Shown here: positions 38,101 to 45,808 of the stretch, in pieces
How the letters are laid out: each line of letters begins with the position of its first letter
Numbering within the stretch: the first letter of the stretch is position 1
Assembly (NCBI GenBank): GCA_019358985.1
Contig: JAHHIJ010000018.1
Span: forward strand, 53,588-117,587
Direction of reading: 5' to 3'
DNA: 64,000 bases
From: Tolypothrix brevis GSE-NOS-MK-07-07A
Lineage (GTDB): Bacteria; Cyanobacteriota; Cyanobacteriia; Cyanobacteriales; Nostocaceae
Notes under the pieces: model-generated
What the model saw: only the letters and a program-made list of their open reading frames with translations
What the model was told of the DNA's origin: nothing
Databases searched by the model: none
Position numbers and translations under genes: made by a program

Positions 38101-38815
38101 TCCTCTGGTAGCAAAAGGTTATCGGGTAGTAGCCCCCGATCTATTTGGTCATGGACGTTCTTCTCATTTAGAGATGGTCACTGGTTATAATTCTCTGACA
38201 TTTTTGGCTCAAATAGATCGGGTGATTCAAGAATTACCAGACCAACCTTTATTTCTCGTAGGTCATTCGATGGGTGCAATGTTAGCTGCAATGATTGCTA
38301 GTGTGCGACAAGAGAAGGTAAAAGCCTTGTTTCTGGTAGAACCTCCACTACCTAGTGAGGAGAACAAGCAAGAGCCAATTAATCAGCTAACGACTTTTTT
38401 AGAATATTTTGCCTCTTCCCCGGAACATCCCATATTTCCAGATGTAGCAACTGCTGCGAGGAGACTGCGCCAAGTTACACCTGCTTTGTCAGCAGAATTT
38501 TCCTACATCCTCGCCCAACGGACTACAGAACCCTGTGAGGGCGGAGTTAGCTGGACTTGGGACCCAATTCTTCGGACTCGTTCTACCCTAAGTTTCAACA
38601 GCTTTAATGGAGGTCGATCTCAATATTTAGAAATGCTTAAACATATTCAAGTTCCCACCACATTAGTCTATGGAGATGGCAGTCAACTAAATCGTCCAGA
38701 AGATTTGCAACAACAGCAAACAGCTATGGCTCAAGCAAAACGAGTCTTTGTTTCCGGAGGACACAATCTCCACATCGAAGCTGCTTCTGCTTTAGCGTTA
38801 CTGATTGAACAATAG
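32147..38815 (+). CDS. PKS module 3: KS-AT-KR-ACP-sulfotransferase-thioesterase
   Basis: 2,222 residues. N-terminal docking coil. KS with Cys216. Malonyl-type AT with Ser678 and His778. B-type KR (ITGGLGALG at ~1250, LDD, Tyr1393). ACP Ser1562 in GMDSL. A PAPS sulfotransferase follows (~1640-1930; FILSSPRSGSTLLRVMLAG is the phosphosulfate loop), then an alpha/beta-hydrolase TE (~1960-2222). The TE has VGHSMGA with Ser2041, Glu2065 in LFLVEPP and His2206 in SGGHNLH. Glu in place of Asp, 24 residues after the Ser, is what is described for the decarboxylating TE of CurM. The known chemistry is beta-sulfation of the ACP-bound chain, then hydrolysis, loss of CO2 and of sulfate to leave a terminal alkene. 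It starts one base after gene 2. Confidence 0.95.
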   Translation: MNQPLSSQQLFELLEQVHNKLEAVDREKTEPIAIIGMGCRFPGNANDPTSLWRLLHDGVDAVSEIPSDRWDIDAFYDPDPEAPFKAYTRNGSFIQQVDQFDPQFFGMSPREAASLDPQQKLLLEVTWEALENAGLAPNNLRNSRTGVYVGICTDDHVSNQIVNAVTNLVTPSSKNQETSISVDGYTGIGVARSVAVGRISHLLGLQGPNIQLDTACSSSLVAAHLACQGLRLKECNLALVGGVNAILFPGNTIARCKMKALAPDGRCKTFAASADGYGQGEGCGMVVLKRLSDAIADGDSVLAVIRGSATNHDGPSGGLTVPNKKAQKEVIQQALQNARVEPHQVSYVEAHGTGTTLGDPIELESLAAVYGKKRPQNEPLVVGSVKTNFGHLEAAAGVSSLMKVVLALYHQEIPPHLHFTEPNPYIPWNEIPVVIPTSGMPWVRGEKPRMAGVSSFGMSGSNVHLILQEAPEQIKSPKSKVQSGDFLERPLHLLTLSAKTQKALEDLANSYQNHLEIHPEQRLSDICYTANTGRSHFQYRLAVLATSGAELKEILGDFNTNQEVVGLFSGQLQSTSSQPKIAFLFTGQGSQYVRMGWELYQTQPIFRQALEQCDRILQPDLKIPLLEVLYPQTEVEEQVSHLLNETAYTQPALFALEYALVQLWKSWGIDPDVVMGHSVGEYVAATVAGVFSLEDGLKLIATRGRLMQQLPAGGEMVSVLASESQVREALASYTSQVAIAAFNGPESIVISGDSEAIGTICSSLESQGIKVKPLQVSHAFHSPLMEPMLREFEAVAQQVTYHQPQIPLISNVTGKLADENIATHQYWVRHVRQPVRFAQGMETLHQQGYRVFLEIGPKPILLGMGRQCLPENQEVWLPSLRPSQSDWEQMLSSLGQLYVQGAKVDWLGFDQDYTRRKVMLPTYPFQRQLYPREPVQDLQKLPSVRIKSENTPIINLLSQGYTAELAQQLEKAGNFSPDQVKFLPDLLAVLAQKYQQQLAKATIKDWLYQVEWKPFNISQQKPNFQLSHWLIFADSTGVGEALKTQLQHQGHECSLVYRGDNYQNSERGIYQINPEHPQEFEQLYQAIIETSTLPIQRVIHLWSLDATCEQDLTISALESAQVLGCGSVLYLLQALVKNPKTTLPQLWLVTRGSQPVSPSKTEQLAITQSSLWGLGRVISFEHPQLWGGLVDLDPQGLEDEAQKLLQLLADNKKEDHLALRDRKAYIARLVKQSLPEFESLSLRSDATYLITGGLGALGLNTAEWMVSKGAKHLVLISRRQPAEQAQKTIERLEQAGASIHVLCADISSEQDVVRILEQVQTSLPPLRGVIHAAGVLDDGMMQQMSWERFIQVTAPKVKGAWYLHKLTQQLPLDFFVCFSSMASLLGSPSQGNYAAANAFMDSLAHHRRRMGLPGLSINWGAWSEGGMATRVTSQYQSRLQTSGIGSISPEQGLQVLEQLLLSQSTSQVGVLPADWSVLAEQWNLGNPSSLLLELLEREKLQQQPALKQKNDKAILEKLKAAPETEHQEILRIYLQSLVAKTLRTNLSEIPTNANLIELGMDSLMTMEVVNQLSRDLDFMIYPREFYERPRIDFLTEYLSAELGNKAIGLNSHQPSPTTLELFETKSLTNSPPLTPSSERLPGIIFILSSPRSGSTLLRVMLAGHPSLFSPPELHLLPFNTMREREEQLNLSHLGEGLQKALMEILNLDATASQTLVKDMELQNLSIQQVYQKLQENIAPRLLVDKSPSYAVNRAILERGEAIFANSKYIHLVRHPYPVIESFVRMRMQKMAGLGDENPYQVAEQVWTKSNQNILDFLTQIEPERQHQIRYEELVKDPSAILSQLCDFINIDFDSALLQPYEGDRMTEGVYQSSLSISDPNFLKHDSVDASLADKWKTIQLPHRLGEQTRQIVNQFSYELPNPIDHLLNIPKSEQQNQVSLTADEKFLKFRGNQMCVCSWGSLDNPVVLCVHGILEQGLSWQEVAHPLVAKGYRVVAPDLFGHGRSSHLEMVTGYNSLTFLAQIDRVIQELPDQPLFLVGHSMGAMLAAMIASVRQEKVKALFLVEPPLPSEENKQEPINQLTTFLEYFASSPEHPIFPDVATAARRLRQVTPALSAEFSYILAQRTTEPCEGGVSWTWDPILRTRSTLSFNSFNGGRSQYLEMLKHIQVPTTLVYGDGSQLNRPEDLQQQQTAMAQAKRVFVSGGHNLHIEAASALALLIEQ

Positions 38816-38848
38816 TTTCCGTGTTTTTGCTCTATTACCCGTGAAAAG

Positions 38849-39937
38849 TTACCAAACAGCACTCTCAGCAGATTCTTCTGGAAAACCTAAGCGCGATCGC
38901 TCTTTCAAAAATATCTCTTGCATTCCCTCAGTATAAGGCAGCAACAAAGCCTTTTGTTCGGGATTCACACGGCTAATAATTTCATCCCCTAATACTTGAC
39001 ACCATTTTTCTGTCATTTCCCATTTGATTTCTACTCCCTCCACAACCATCTGACATAAAGGCAGTAATTCTTCTTCAAATGGTGCCATGCTCTTCTCTAA
39101 AAAACACAGCCATAAATAAGCCTGAAACATATTTAAGTCACGAAGGCAAGAGTGTGTTACACCAGAATCACTTAATGTTCCCCGACGGCTACGATGATTG
39201 GGCAATAATTCCCCAAGTCGATTATAAACACTTTGAGCAATATCCCTAGAAGATGGTAACATTTGCTCTACAATAATAAACTCAGGCGAATTTAATTCAT
39301 ATTTAGCACTTTGATTGGAGACTCGCTGCCACGGCATAGCAACTTGCTCTTCGACAAAATTTAAGTAAGAAGCAAACAATATTTTCTCAGATGGTGTAAG
39401 TTTTTTCAGAATTAAACTATTGCTAAAATTCAACTGCGTTGTCAAAAAACCAAGGGCACGCCAATCCTTAGATATAATATGTTGTTCTTGAAACACCATT
39501 AATATTGGTTCTAATGCGTATGCTAGTTCTTCGATTGCTGGTATACCCCATATACTAAGAGAATTACCGTTACTTGCAGCCGAAACGGAGGCACTATTTA
39601 TGGATTGTTTTTGATAAACTTCTAGTACTTTTCTATACACTCTAAAGGCAAATTGAGTTATTCGCCTTGCCTCGTTCAAATCTAAAATATTAGGAATATA
39701 AGAATAAAGGGTTTTCGTTTGTATCCATGCCATGTTGCAGTTGATATCTAATACATTATCCTTTAACTTAGTAGCAGTTAAAGCTCGACCCTCTGGTGAT
39801 GAGGCTTTAAGCAACGAATCAGGGAATGCTTCGTTTTCTAAAGAAAGAGGGGATAAATCAACTGTGTACCGCTGTGCCCAAAGATTAAGTAAACGGTCAA
39901 CCGTGGGACTTTTTACAGATTGAGAGGTTTTTAACAT
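38849..39937 (-). CDS. Unrecognised 362-residue protein convergent with the PKS operon
   Basis: A mostly helical soluble protein, no signal peptide or membrane segments. It has no motif I recognise; the most conserved-looking parts are NEARRITQFAFRVYRKVLEV near 88-108, QRVSNQSAKYELNSPEFI near 203-220 and NMFQAYLWLCFLEKSMAPFEEELLPLC near 270-296. The last segment and ERSRLGFPEE near the C-terminus recall helical bundle oxidases/DUF proteins but not firmly. Its stop lies 33 bases from the stop of PKS gene 3, on the opposite strand, so it is not co-transcribed. It could be an accessory of the polyketide pathway or an unrelated neighbour. Confidence 0.7.
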   Translation of the reverse strand: MLKTSQSVKSPTVDRLLNLWAQRYTVDLSPLSLENEAFPDSLLKASSPEGRALTATKLKDNVLDINCNMAWIQTKTLYSYIPNILDLNEARRITQFAFRVYRKVLEVYQKQSINSASVSAASNGNSLSIWGIPAIEELAYALEPILMVFQEQHIISKDWRALGFLTTQLNFSNSLILKKLTPSEKILFASYLNFVEEQVAMPWQRVSNQSAKYELNSPEFIIVEQMLPSSRDIAQSVYNRLGELLPNHRSRRGTLSDSGVTHSCLRDLNMFQAYLWLCFLEKSMAPFEEELLPLCQMVVEGVEIKWEMTEKWCQVLGDEIISRVNPEQKALLLPYTEGMQEIFLKERSRLGFPEESAESAVW

Positions 39938-40036
39938 AAATTTTACCTGGCTAAACTTGATTAATTAACTTTCCGTAGATTATTCGTATAATAGACATCG
40001 ACCGAATTTAATGATGTGTTATCTGAAACCCTTGAT

Positions 40037-40059
40037 GAGACGTAGCAGTGCTACGTCTC
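40037..40059. repeat. Hairpin repeat, GAGACGTAGC core
   Basis: GAGACGTAGC/GCTACGTCTC around AGT, preceded by GAAACCCTTGATGA, as in the copy at 41118. Confidence 0.85.
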
Positions 40060-41070
40060 TACATTCATTTTCACGACGTTTGTCTAATTATATTTTGCAT
40101 AGTATCAAGTGTAGTTCCTGGAAGTTTTATATATATTAATTAAGTTTAATTACTTCTCAGTGAATATAAATATTGCGATCGCTTTCAAAAAATCTTATAA
40201 GCAAATCTACTCATACCAACCGCAAGACTTGGGCGATCGCTTTTTGTTGGTAGTACATTAGCTTTTAAATTCTATAGCTTTAGCTTCTGGACGCAACCTG
40301 AGCTTTAGTTCTAGTTTACACTAACTTTAAGAATCATCTCGAAAATTTTACAAATTCTTGCCGATCGGTACTCGTTGGCTCCAGTAAATGGGTATACTAT
40401 ATTTAAATATACGTCCGTAACAATAGTTACAAAATAGCTGTTAAGATTTAAAACTTAACAGCATAAGAAAAAGAACTATCCAACATACTTAAGCGTATGT
40501 GTATTTATGCGATGGTTCGTATTGCAGTTTCCGTGGAGAGCGTTATTGTCGAAGCAAGCAACAAATCTTTTGATGAGTTAGGGAGATTATATATTCTGGC
40601 AAATTAGCTTGTAAATAACAGAATAATTTGCTTTCTTATTCTGTATCGAATGCGATCGCCATCAAAGTATCTCTAATACCATTTCTTTGTGAGGCTGCGC
40701 TTAATAACCCGACGAGTAAACTCGCGGCTACACGTACAAAGCCCAACCGACCTGGGCTAATTAGGCGCATCTTCATACAGAATTGGTATAACTACAAAAA
40801 AAGTACTTAATTTTCTTGCTGCATCGATAATATTGCTTAAGTTCAATGGGTGCAAATTTTATTATTGTTTCAAAAATCACTTTATCTTGTCTCCATCTTT
40901 TTTAATTTTATATGTGTGCTTGTTTCTGGTTAATCATGTAAAGGCTATATGCCTTTCTCTAGAAAAACTCTGGCTTTTTAACTTAATAAGAACGCTGAGA
41001 AAGGAAAAGATATGTATGTTAAGATGTTTGGTTTTTGTGAAAAAATGATGACGAAAATTTTAAAATTATA

Positions 41071-41164
41071 TTAGACATCTCCAGAAATTAATTATGCGTT
41101 GCCCGAAACCCTTGATTAGACGTAGCAGTGCTACGTCTCTACATTGTTTTCTGGAGATGCCTAA
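41071..41164. repeat. Composite inverted-repeat element with inner hairpin
   Basis: Outer ends TTAGACATCTCCAGAAA (41071-41087) and complement TTTCTGGAGATGCCTAA (41148-41164) match at 16 of 17 positions. The inner hairpin AGACGTAGC AGT GCTACGTCT lies at 41118-41138. The left end recurs at 52795. Confidence 0.8.
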
Positions 41165-41621
41165 TGCATCTTCTGAAAATTTGTTATAGATTATTATCTA
41201 ATAGGGGAATAATTTTATTTATAATGTAAGAATATCAATTGAATTCCAGTAAATACACCATTTCCGGTTTAATCTAACATCAATCCGAAACGGTGCATTA
41301 AAGAGGGCTTGGCTTTTCCAAAATTTTTGGAAAATGTGAAACAGAAAAAATAATTATTTAAAAGTATATTTGACTGCAATTTTATAAACAATTATGTTAA
41401 TACTGAATAATCGAAAAAATCGGCTTAATTTCCTAGAAACATAATTTACCAAAATAAATCATAATTTCAAATAAGTTGCTCAATACGCAGCTTAATATCG
41501 TAGTTATAGGTAAATTAGATTGCTACTCAAAAAATGGTCTTTGTTATGATCAGAATAGCAAAAAAATAATTCGGGCATATCTAGCACAAGACACAAAAAG
41601 TAAAGGGAGATATAAAGAGCG

Positions 41622-43073
41622 ATGCAATTAAACGAATTAGTAACAATTACAAGTGCAGACCAACAAGCATGGGCAGCACTAGAGAAATCGATTCTTTACT
41701 ATCAAGGGCGTCCCGTTGGCACTGTAGCTGCCTTTGATGTATCAGTAGAAGCCCTCAATTATGACCAGTGTTTTGTTCGAGATTTTGTTTCTTCTGCCTT
41801 ACTTTTTCTGATGAAAGGAAAAGCAGAGATTGTGCGTAATTTTCTCGAAGAAACCTTAAAATTGCAGCCTAAAGAAAGAGAATTAGATGCTTATAAGCCA
41901 GGTAGGGGTTTGATTCCAGCCAGCTTTAAAGTAGTATTAAATAATGGGGAAGAATCTTTAGAAGCTGATTTCGGCGAACATGCGATCGCTAGAGTCACAC
42001 CTGTTGATTCTTGTTTGTGGTGGATGATTTTATTGCGTGCTTATGTCATCTCCACCAAAGATTTTTCTCTAGCTTATCAACCTGAATTCCAAAAAGGTAT
42101 CAGGTTAATTATGGAACTTTGCTTGGCGACTCGCTTTGATATGTATCCAACGCTGTTAGTTCCAGATGGTGCCTGTATGATTGACCGTCGTCTAGGTATC
42201 TACGGACATCCTTTAGAAATTCAAACTCTATTCTATACTGCATTGCGTGCTGCTCGCGAGTTACTAATTTGTCAAGGCAATCAAGATATTGTCGAAGCAA
42301 TTGACAACCGCTTACCTCTATTATGCGCTCATATCCGCCAGCATTATTGGATAGATATCAATCGCCTAAATGCAATTTATCGCTTCAAAGGTGAAGAATA
42401 TGGCAAGACTGCCGTTAATCTTTTCAATGTATATGCAGATTCTATTCCCTATTATGAATTAGACAAGTGGTTGCCAAAAAAAGGTGGTTATCTAGCAGGT
42501 AATGTTGGACCATCGCAACTAGATACTCGCTTCTTTTCACTGGGGAACTTGATGGCGATCATTTCCGATCTTGCAAGCGTTGAGCAATCACAAGCGATTA
42601 TGAATCTCATTGAGAAACGATGGGACGATTTAGTGGGAGATATGCCGATGAAAATCTGTTTCCCCGCTTTGGAACATGAAGAATACAGAATTGTAACTGG
42701 ATGTGACCCCAAAAATATTCCCTGGTCTTATCATAATGGTGGCAACTGGCCCGTTTTAATGTGGATGTTGGTGGCAGCTGCTGTAAAAACAAACAGAACA
42801 AATCTGGCAGAAATGGCGATTGAAATTGCAGAAGCACGTCTGAGTGAGGATGAATGGCCAGAATATTATGATGGTAAAAAAGGGCGCCTCATGGGTAAGC
42901 AAGCCAGGAAATTTCAAACCTGGACTATTGCTGGATTTTTATTGGCGAAAGAACTGATAGCAAACCCTTCTTATTTACCATTAGTCAGTTTTGATGAATT
43001 ACCTCCAGAAGTAGTTTCTAGAGCGTGTGAGTTTGAAATCAATAGTGTTGACAATTACACTCCTCGCGCTTAA
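41622..43073 (+). CDS. Neutral/alkaline invertase, GH100
   Basis: A 483-residue cytosolic enzyme that splits sucrose to glucose and fructose. GH100 signature stretches are present: [21 protein letters not shown] near 43-63 (with the catalytic-site Asp), [18 protein letters not shown] near 124-141, [31 protein letters not shown] near 176-206, and [16 protein letters not shown] near 365-380. The length fits the cyanobacterial Inv-B type. In filamentous cyanobacteria sucrose moves from vegetative cells to heterocysts and is cleaved by these invertases, so a carbon-supply role is likely. A good ribosome site precedes the ATG and an intrinsic terminator follows at 43100. Confidence 0.95.
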   Translation: MQLNELVTITSADQQAWAALEKSILYYQGRPVGTVAAFDVSVEALNYDQCFVRDFVSSALLFLMKGKAEIVRNFLEETLKLQPKERELDAYKPGRGLIPASFKVVLNNGEESLEADFGEHAIARVTPVDSCLWWMILLRAYVISTKDFSLAYQPEFQKGIRLIMELCLATRFDMYPTLLVPDGACMIDRRLGIYGHPLEIQTLFYTALRAARELLICQGNQDIVEAIDNRLPLLCAHIRQHYWIDINRLNAIYRFKGEEYGKTAVNLFNVYADSIPYYELDKWLPKKGGYLAGNVGPSQLDTRFFSLGNLMAIISDLASVEQSQAIMNLIEKRWDDLVGDMPMKICFPALEHEEYRIVTGCDPKNIPWSYHNGGNWPVLMWMLVAAAVKTNRTNLAEMAIEIAEARLSEDEWPEYYDGKKGRLMGKQARKFQTWTIAGFLLAKELIANPSYLPLVSFDELPPEVVSRACEFEINSVDNYTPRA

Positions 43074-43099
43074 ATAAGTAGTTCAAAGTCCAGTTGGTG

Positions 43100-43121
43100 G
43101 GCTGCTTAGGCAGCCTTTATT
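43100..43121 (+). terminator. Rho-independent terminator of the invertase gene
   Basis: GGCTGC/GCAGCC stem with TTAG loop followed by TTTATT, 27 bases after the stop. Confidence 0.8.
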
Positions 43122-43137
43122 CTCACAGAATTGATTT

Positions 43138-43338
43138 TTAGAGTAGAGAATCAAGTTTCAAATCACTGTCAGAAACTGAATGATGATAAGTAATGACTGC
43201 TGATTGGTTAAATTGGCTGATGGGGGCAGGTTTCATCTCACCTCGAAAGTCTAGCAACTGGACTAGAATTAGGTAGGCGATCGCTAAAATTATCGAAATT
43301 GCACCTGTAATAATTGCTACTATTTTTGAACGATCCAT
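43138..43338 (-). CDS. Small single-span membrane protein
   Basis: 66 residues: a short basic N-terminus (MDRSKIVA), one hydrophobic helix ~8-29 (IITGAISIILAIAYLILVQLL) and a polar tail containing DFRGEMKPAP. I do not recognise a named family, but the arrangement resembles small proteins commonly annotated next to DUF1995 genes in cyanobacteria. It begins 23 bases after the DUF1995 gene on the same strand, so the two probably share a transcript. Confidence 0.55.
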   Translation of the reverse strand: MDRSKIVAIITGAISIILAIAYLILVQLLDFRGEMKPAPISQFNQSAVITYHHSVSDSDLKLDSLL

Positions 43339-43360
43339 TACATGTTCCTGTTAATAAAAT

Positions 43361-44092
43361 TTAACTACTCAACGCTTTGAGAAAACGTTGTAAACTTTTA
43401 AATACACCAGGCTTTTTCGCAGGTGTACCATCAGTTGAGGTTTGCGAACCTTTTGCTAGAATCAGATCCAATTCGTCACCGGCTGGTTTTTTGGCTAAAT
43501 CGGCTATCTTTTCGTAATTACCGCTTTTTTGCACCCAGACTTCCCACTGTCGAGGGTAGCAGCGCAATACACCTGTTTCATCATCTACAGGACGCAGGTA
43601 GTAACATGATTCAAGAGTGCTAATGAAGCGATCGCGTGTTTTTCTTGCTGCATAACCGATGCCCACAACCCCAGCATCATCTAAACGAGGATTTAAAATG
43701 ACAAAAGGGCGATCGCCTATATATTCGCATAGTTTTTCCAACTGTGGCACTTCTACGGAACTGGGAGCGACAAATAAGAAAATTTCGTCTTCTGGCTGAA
43801 TTTTTGATTCTAGGGAAGCAACCCTACCGCTGCCAATATCTTCAATTTTAAATGGTACATCTGCCCAGTCACGACGGGCAAGAGCCGCAGCACCGGCATC
43901 GGTAAAGAAAACTTTCAGACGAGAATCATATGCTTGAAAAGCTGGTAGAAATTGCTCCGCAACTGACATATGTTTGAGTTCTGGGAAGACTAACTCAACT
44001 TGGAGACGAGTATAACCATCTGTTAGCGCTGCTTGGGTAGCGACTTGTGCTTGAGCGATCGCGTCTTCTAAGGTATTGGGAAGTTCAGCCAT
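43361..44092 (-). CDS. DUF1995 (LPA3-like) protein
   Basis: 243 residues. The N-terminus MAELPNTLEDAIAQAQVATQAAL, the segment LQVELVFPELKHM near 29-41 and the DEIFLFVAPSSVEV / RPFVILNPRLDDAGVVGIGYAAR region near 100-150 are the recognisable DUF1995 pattern. The plant relative LPA3 takes part in photosystem II assembly (CP43 insertion) at the thylakoid; the cyanobacterial role is inferred. No signal or membrane helices. The C-terminal ~40 residues are basic and low in complexity. It is followed by a small membrane protein that may serve the same process. Confidence 0.88.
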   Translation of the reverse strand: MAELPNTLEDAIAQAQVATQAALTDGYTRLQVELVFPELKHMSVAEQFLPAFQAYDSRLKVFFTDAGAAALARRDWADVPFKIEDIGSGRVASLESKIQPEDEIFLFVAPSSVEVPQLEKLCEYIGDRPFVILNPRLDDAGVVGIGYAARKTRDRFISTLESCYYLRPVDDETGVLRCYPRQWEVWVQKSGNYEKIADLAKKPAGDELDLILAKGSQTSTDGTPAKKPGVFKSLQRFLKALSS

Positions 44093-44230
44093 TTTAAATA
44101 ATTTTGGATTGAATTAAATTTTAAGGCGTATTTGTGCCGAGATTACTATTTTAGATTTTCTGTTCTATATTTCTGCGTTTTGTTGCTATTTTTGAGGCAG
44201 CGATGCAGAAAAGTTCAAAAAACCATATCA

Positions 44231-44345
44231 TTTTTTGGCGTTGCTGATTTCATGTATGACGCAGGATTTTAGGTAATACCAAAATCCTTGATTAGACGTA
44301 GCAGTGCTACGTCTCTACATCCAGATTCAGCAATGCCCTAAATTT
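44231..44345. repeat. Composite inverted-repeat element with AGACGTAGC hairpin
   Basis: Inner hairpin AGACGTAGC AGT GCTACGTCT at 44294-44314; outer arms GGCGTTGCTGA (about 44237-44247) and TCAGCAATGCC (about 44327-44337). It fills most of the gap before the cold-shock/DUF1294 gene. Confidence 0.75.
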
Positions 44346-44410
44346 TAATATGAATCATTTTATCTTTATATGGGAATTATAAGAATTAAGTATTGATATC
44401 AAGGACTTTG

Positions 44411-45070
44411 ATGAAACCTGTTTGGCATAAAGGTAAATTAACAACATGGAAGGATGATAAGGGTTTTGGCTTCATCCGTTCTAGTGATGGCAGTCAAGAC
44501 GTTTTTCTGCATATCACTGCACTCAAAGAAACAAATCATCGTCCACAAGTTGGTGATGTGATTTGCTATCAGCTAACGGTTGATAAAGACGGAAGAATTC
44601 ATGCTTGCAACGCTTCCATTGAGGGAGTTGTATCCAAACCTATCCCGATAATCTCATCTTCTGCATTCAAGCCTAAAGCAAAATCTTCTTTAATATTGGA
44701 GGTATTACTCTTATCTTTATTACCAGGTTTAGGAGCAATGAATTTTGCATTGACAACTTTCAACCCAATTCCTCTGATTCTCTATCCTGTAATGAGTTTT
44801 CTTACATTTACACTGTACGCGGATGATAAATCTCGTGCAGATCTGGGGCGTTGGAGAGTATCAGAAAGGACATTACATTTATGTGAATTTATGGGTGGAT
44901 GGTTGGGAGCATTCATCGCCCAACGAAGATTACGTCACAAAAGTAGCAAGGTTTCATATCTAATTGTATTTTGGGTAATAGTAGCTATTCACATCATATT
45001 TTGGTTGGATTGGCTTTTCTTTGGCAAAAAACTGGTAAGTTTATTTCTTAGGATTGTTTTTAGAGCGTAG
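44411..45070 (+). CDS. Cold-shock domain fused to DUF1294 membrane domain
   Basis: About 219 residues. Residues 1-65 form a cold-shock domain: KGKLTTWKDDKGFGFIRSSDG (RNP1) and DVFLHITAL (RNP2). Residues ~95-215 have three to four membrane helices with the DUF1294 pattern YADDKSRADLGRWRVSERTLHLCEFMGGWLGAF. This fusion is a known architecture. It places a nucleic-acid-binding domain on the cytoplasmic membrane; the function is unknown. I chose ATG 44411 because AAGGA at 44401-44405 fits it; a TTG at 44393 is in frame but lacks a site. Confidence 0.92.
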   Translation: MKPVWHKGKLTTWKDDKGFGFIRSSDGSQDVFLHITALKETNHRPQVGDVICYQLTVDKDGRIHACNASIEGVVSKPIPIISSSAFKPKAKSSLILEVLLLSLLPGLGAMNFALTTFNPIPLILYPVMSFLTFTLYADDKSRADLGRWRVSERTLHLCEFMGGWLGAFIAQRRLRHKSSKVSYLIVFWVIVAIHIIFWLDWLFFGKKLVSLFLRIVFRA

Positions 45071-45120
45071 CAGAGAGTAGGTAATCTTGTAGCGGGAAGG
45101 GAGTAGTTATCCTGAAACGA

Positions 45121-45555
45121 CTAATTTTCCGTCTCCCCAACTGACCCCAACTGCTCTAATACCTGACGCACTGACAAAACTGGTATCGCTGAATTGGAAA
45201 ACCCTTGCAAATCGCGAGTAACAATCGCGTCTAAACTCTGAGCAACTGCACAATAAATTTGTACCGCATCCTCAAAATCAGCTAAACCAGATGCGAAAGC
45301 TGCTTCTAAAATACCCCGATTTACAGAGCAAATGACCATAACCGCAAGTGTGGTTGAAACTGCCTGTCTAGCAAGTTCAATACTTCGAGTTTGTCTGCGA
45401 GCGATATAGAAAATATCAGTGAGTGTTGTTGCAGTCACGTATCCAACTACTTGTCCAGAATCAATCACATTAAACAGGGCTTCCGCATCTTGCAGAAATG
45501 GCTCTCGGTCTAGTAAATAATCTAAAACGATGTTGGTATCAATTAAAACTCTCAC
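45121..45555 (-). CDS. PIN-domain toxin (VapC-like)
   Basis: A 144-residue PIN nuclease. MRVLIDTNIVLDYLLDR holds the first acidic residue (Asp6), DAEALFNVI an acidic helix, LADFEDAVQIY the central acidic pair and AIVTRDLQGF the last Asp, the usual four-acid arrangement for Mg-dependent RNA cleavage. The start is GTG, overlapping the last base of the antitoxin's TAG stop (TAGTG). VapC toxins cut tRNA or rRNA when the antitoxin is degraded. The exact RNA target cannot be read from sequence. Confidence 0.9.
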   Translation of the reverse strand: MRVLIDTNIVLDYLLDREPFLQDAEALFNVIDSGQVVGYVTATTLTDIFYIARRQTRSIELARQAVSTTLAVMVICSVNRGILEAAFASGLADFEDAVQIYCAVAQSLDAIVTRDLQGFSNSAIPVLSVRQVLEQLGSVGETEN

Positions 45556-45791
45556 TAAAGATACTTCTCCAACCGACGTTCTTCTAGCATGGACTCCACC
45601 TGTTCATCGGTCGGTGATGGTTGGTCGGTCTTCAATAAACCTTTCATCTGCTTGATGATGCGCGATCGCTCAGGTGGTTGGGTTGGAACATCTTGCAAGG
45701 ATTCGACGATCGCACGAACGAGTTCAAGGCGATCGCTCGCTGGCAGTTGACGGGCTTGCTCTTTAAGCTCTTGCAGGGACATAGAAAACAC
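45555..45791 (-). CDS. Antitoxin partner of the PIN toxin
   Basis: A 78-residue acidic protein directly upstream of the PIN gene, overlapping it by one base. LQELKEQARQLPASDRLELVRAIVESLQD is the conserved helical start of a cyanobacterial antitoxin-like family (annotated as addiction-module or DUF2281-like proteins). The C-terminal TDEQVESMLEERRLEKYL probably wraps the toxin, as in other VapB types. I see no clear ribbon-helix-helix, so the DNA-binding mode is uncertain. The pair likely represses its own promoter. Confidence 0.8.
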   Translation of the reverse strand: MFSMSLQELKEQARQLPASDRLELVRAIVESLQDVPTQPPERSRIIKQMKGLLKTDQPSPTDEQVESMLEERRLEKYL

Positions 45792-45808
45792 TCCAACAAA
45801 TGCTGTAT

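Larger units (their letters stand above)
39938..41621. other. 1.7-kb intergenic region with hairpin repeats, no gene seen
   Basis: AT-rich, with only short frames of unlikely composition. It contains the hairpin repeats at 40037 and 41118. The last ~80 bases before 41622 carry a clear ribosome site (AAAGGGAGA) for the invertase gene. A decayed gene cannot be excluded in 40.5-41.0 kb. Confidence 0.5.

Noticed and set aside
32147..38815. Standard olefin synthase (Ols)
   Set aside because: Ols has FAAL-ACP in front of KS-AT-KR-ACP-ST-TE in one or two proteins. Here there is no FAAL, and two further PKS genes with a methyltransferase precede it.
23067..38815. Heterocyst-glycolipid synthase cluster
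   Set aside because: There are no HglE-type KS pairs, DH/ER domains or HglC/HglD partners. The ST-TE ending does not occur in hgl clusters.
40628..41048. Two short plus-strand frames (60 and 71 residues) in the 1.7-kb gap
   Set aside because: Hydrophobic and aromatic composition typical of AT-rich non-coding DNA, with no start signals. Treated as intergenic.
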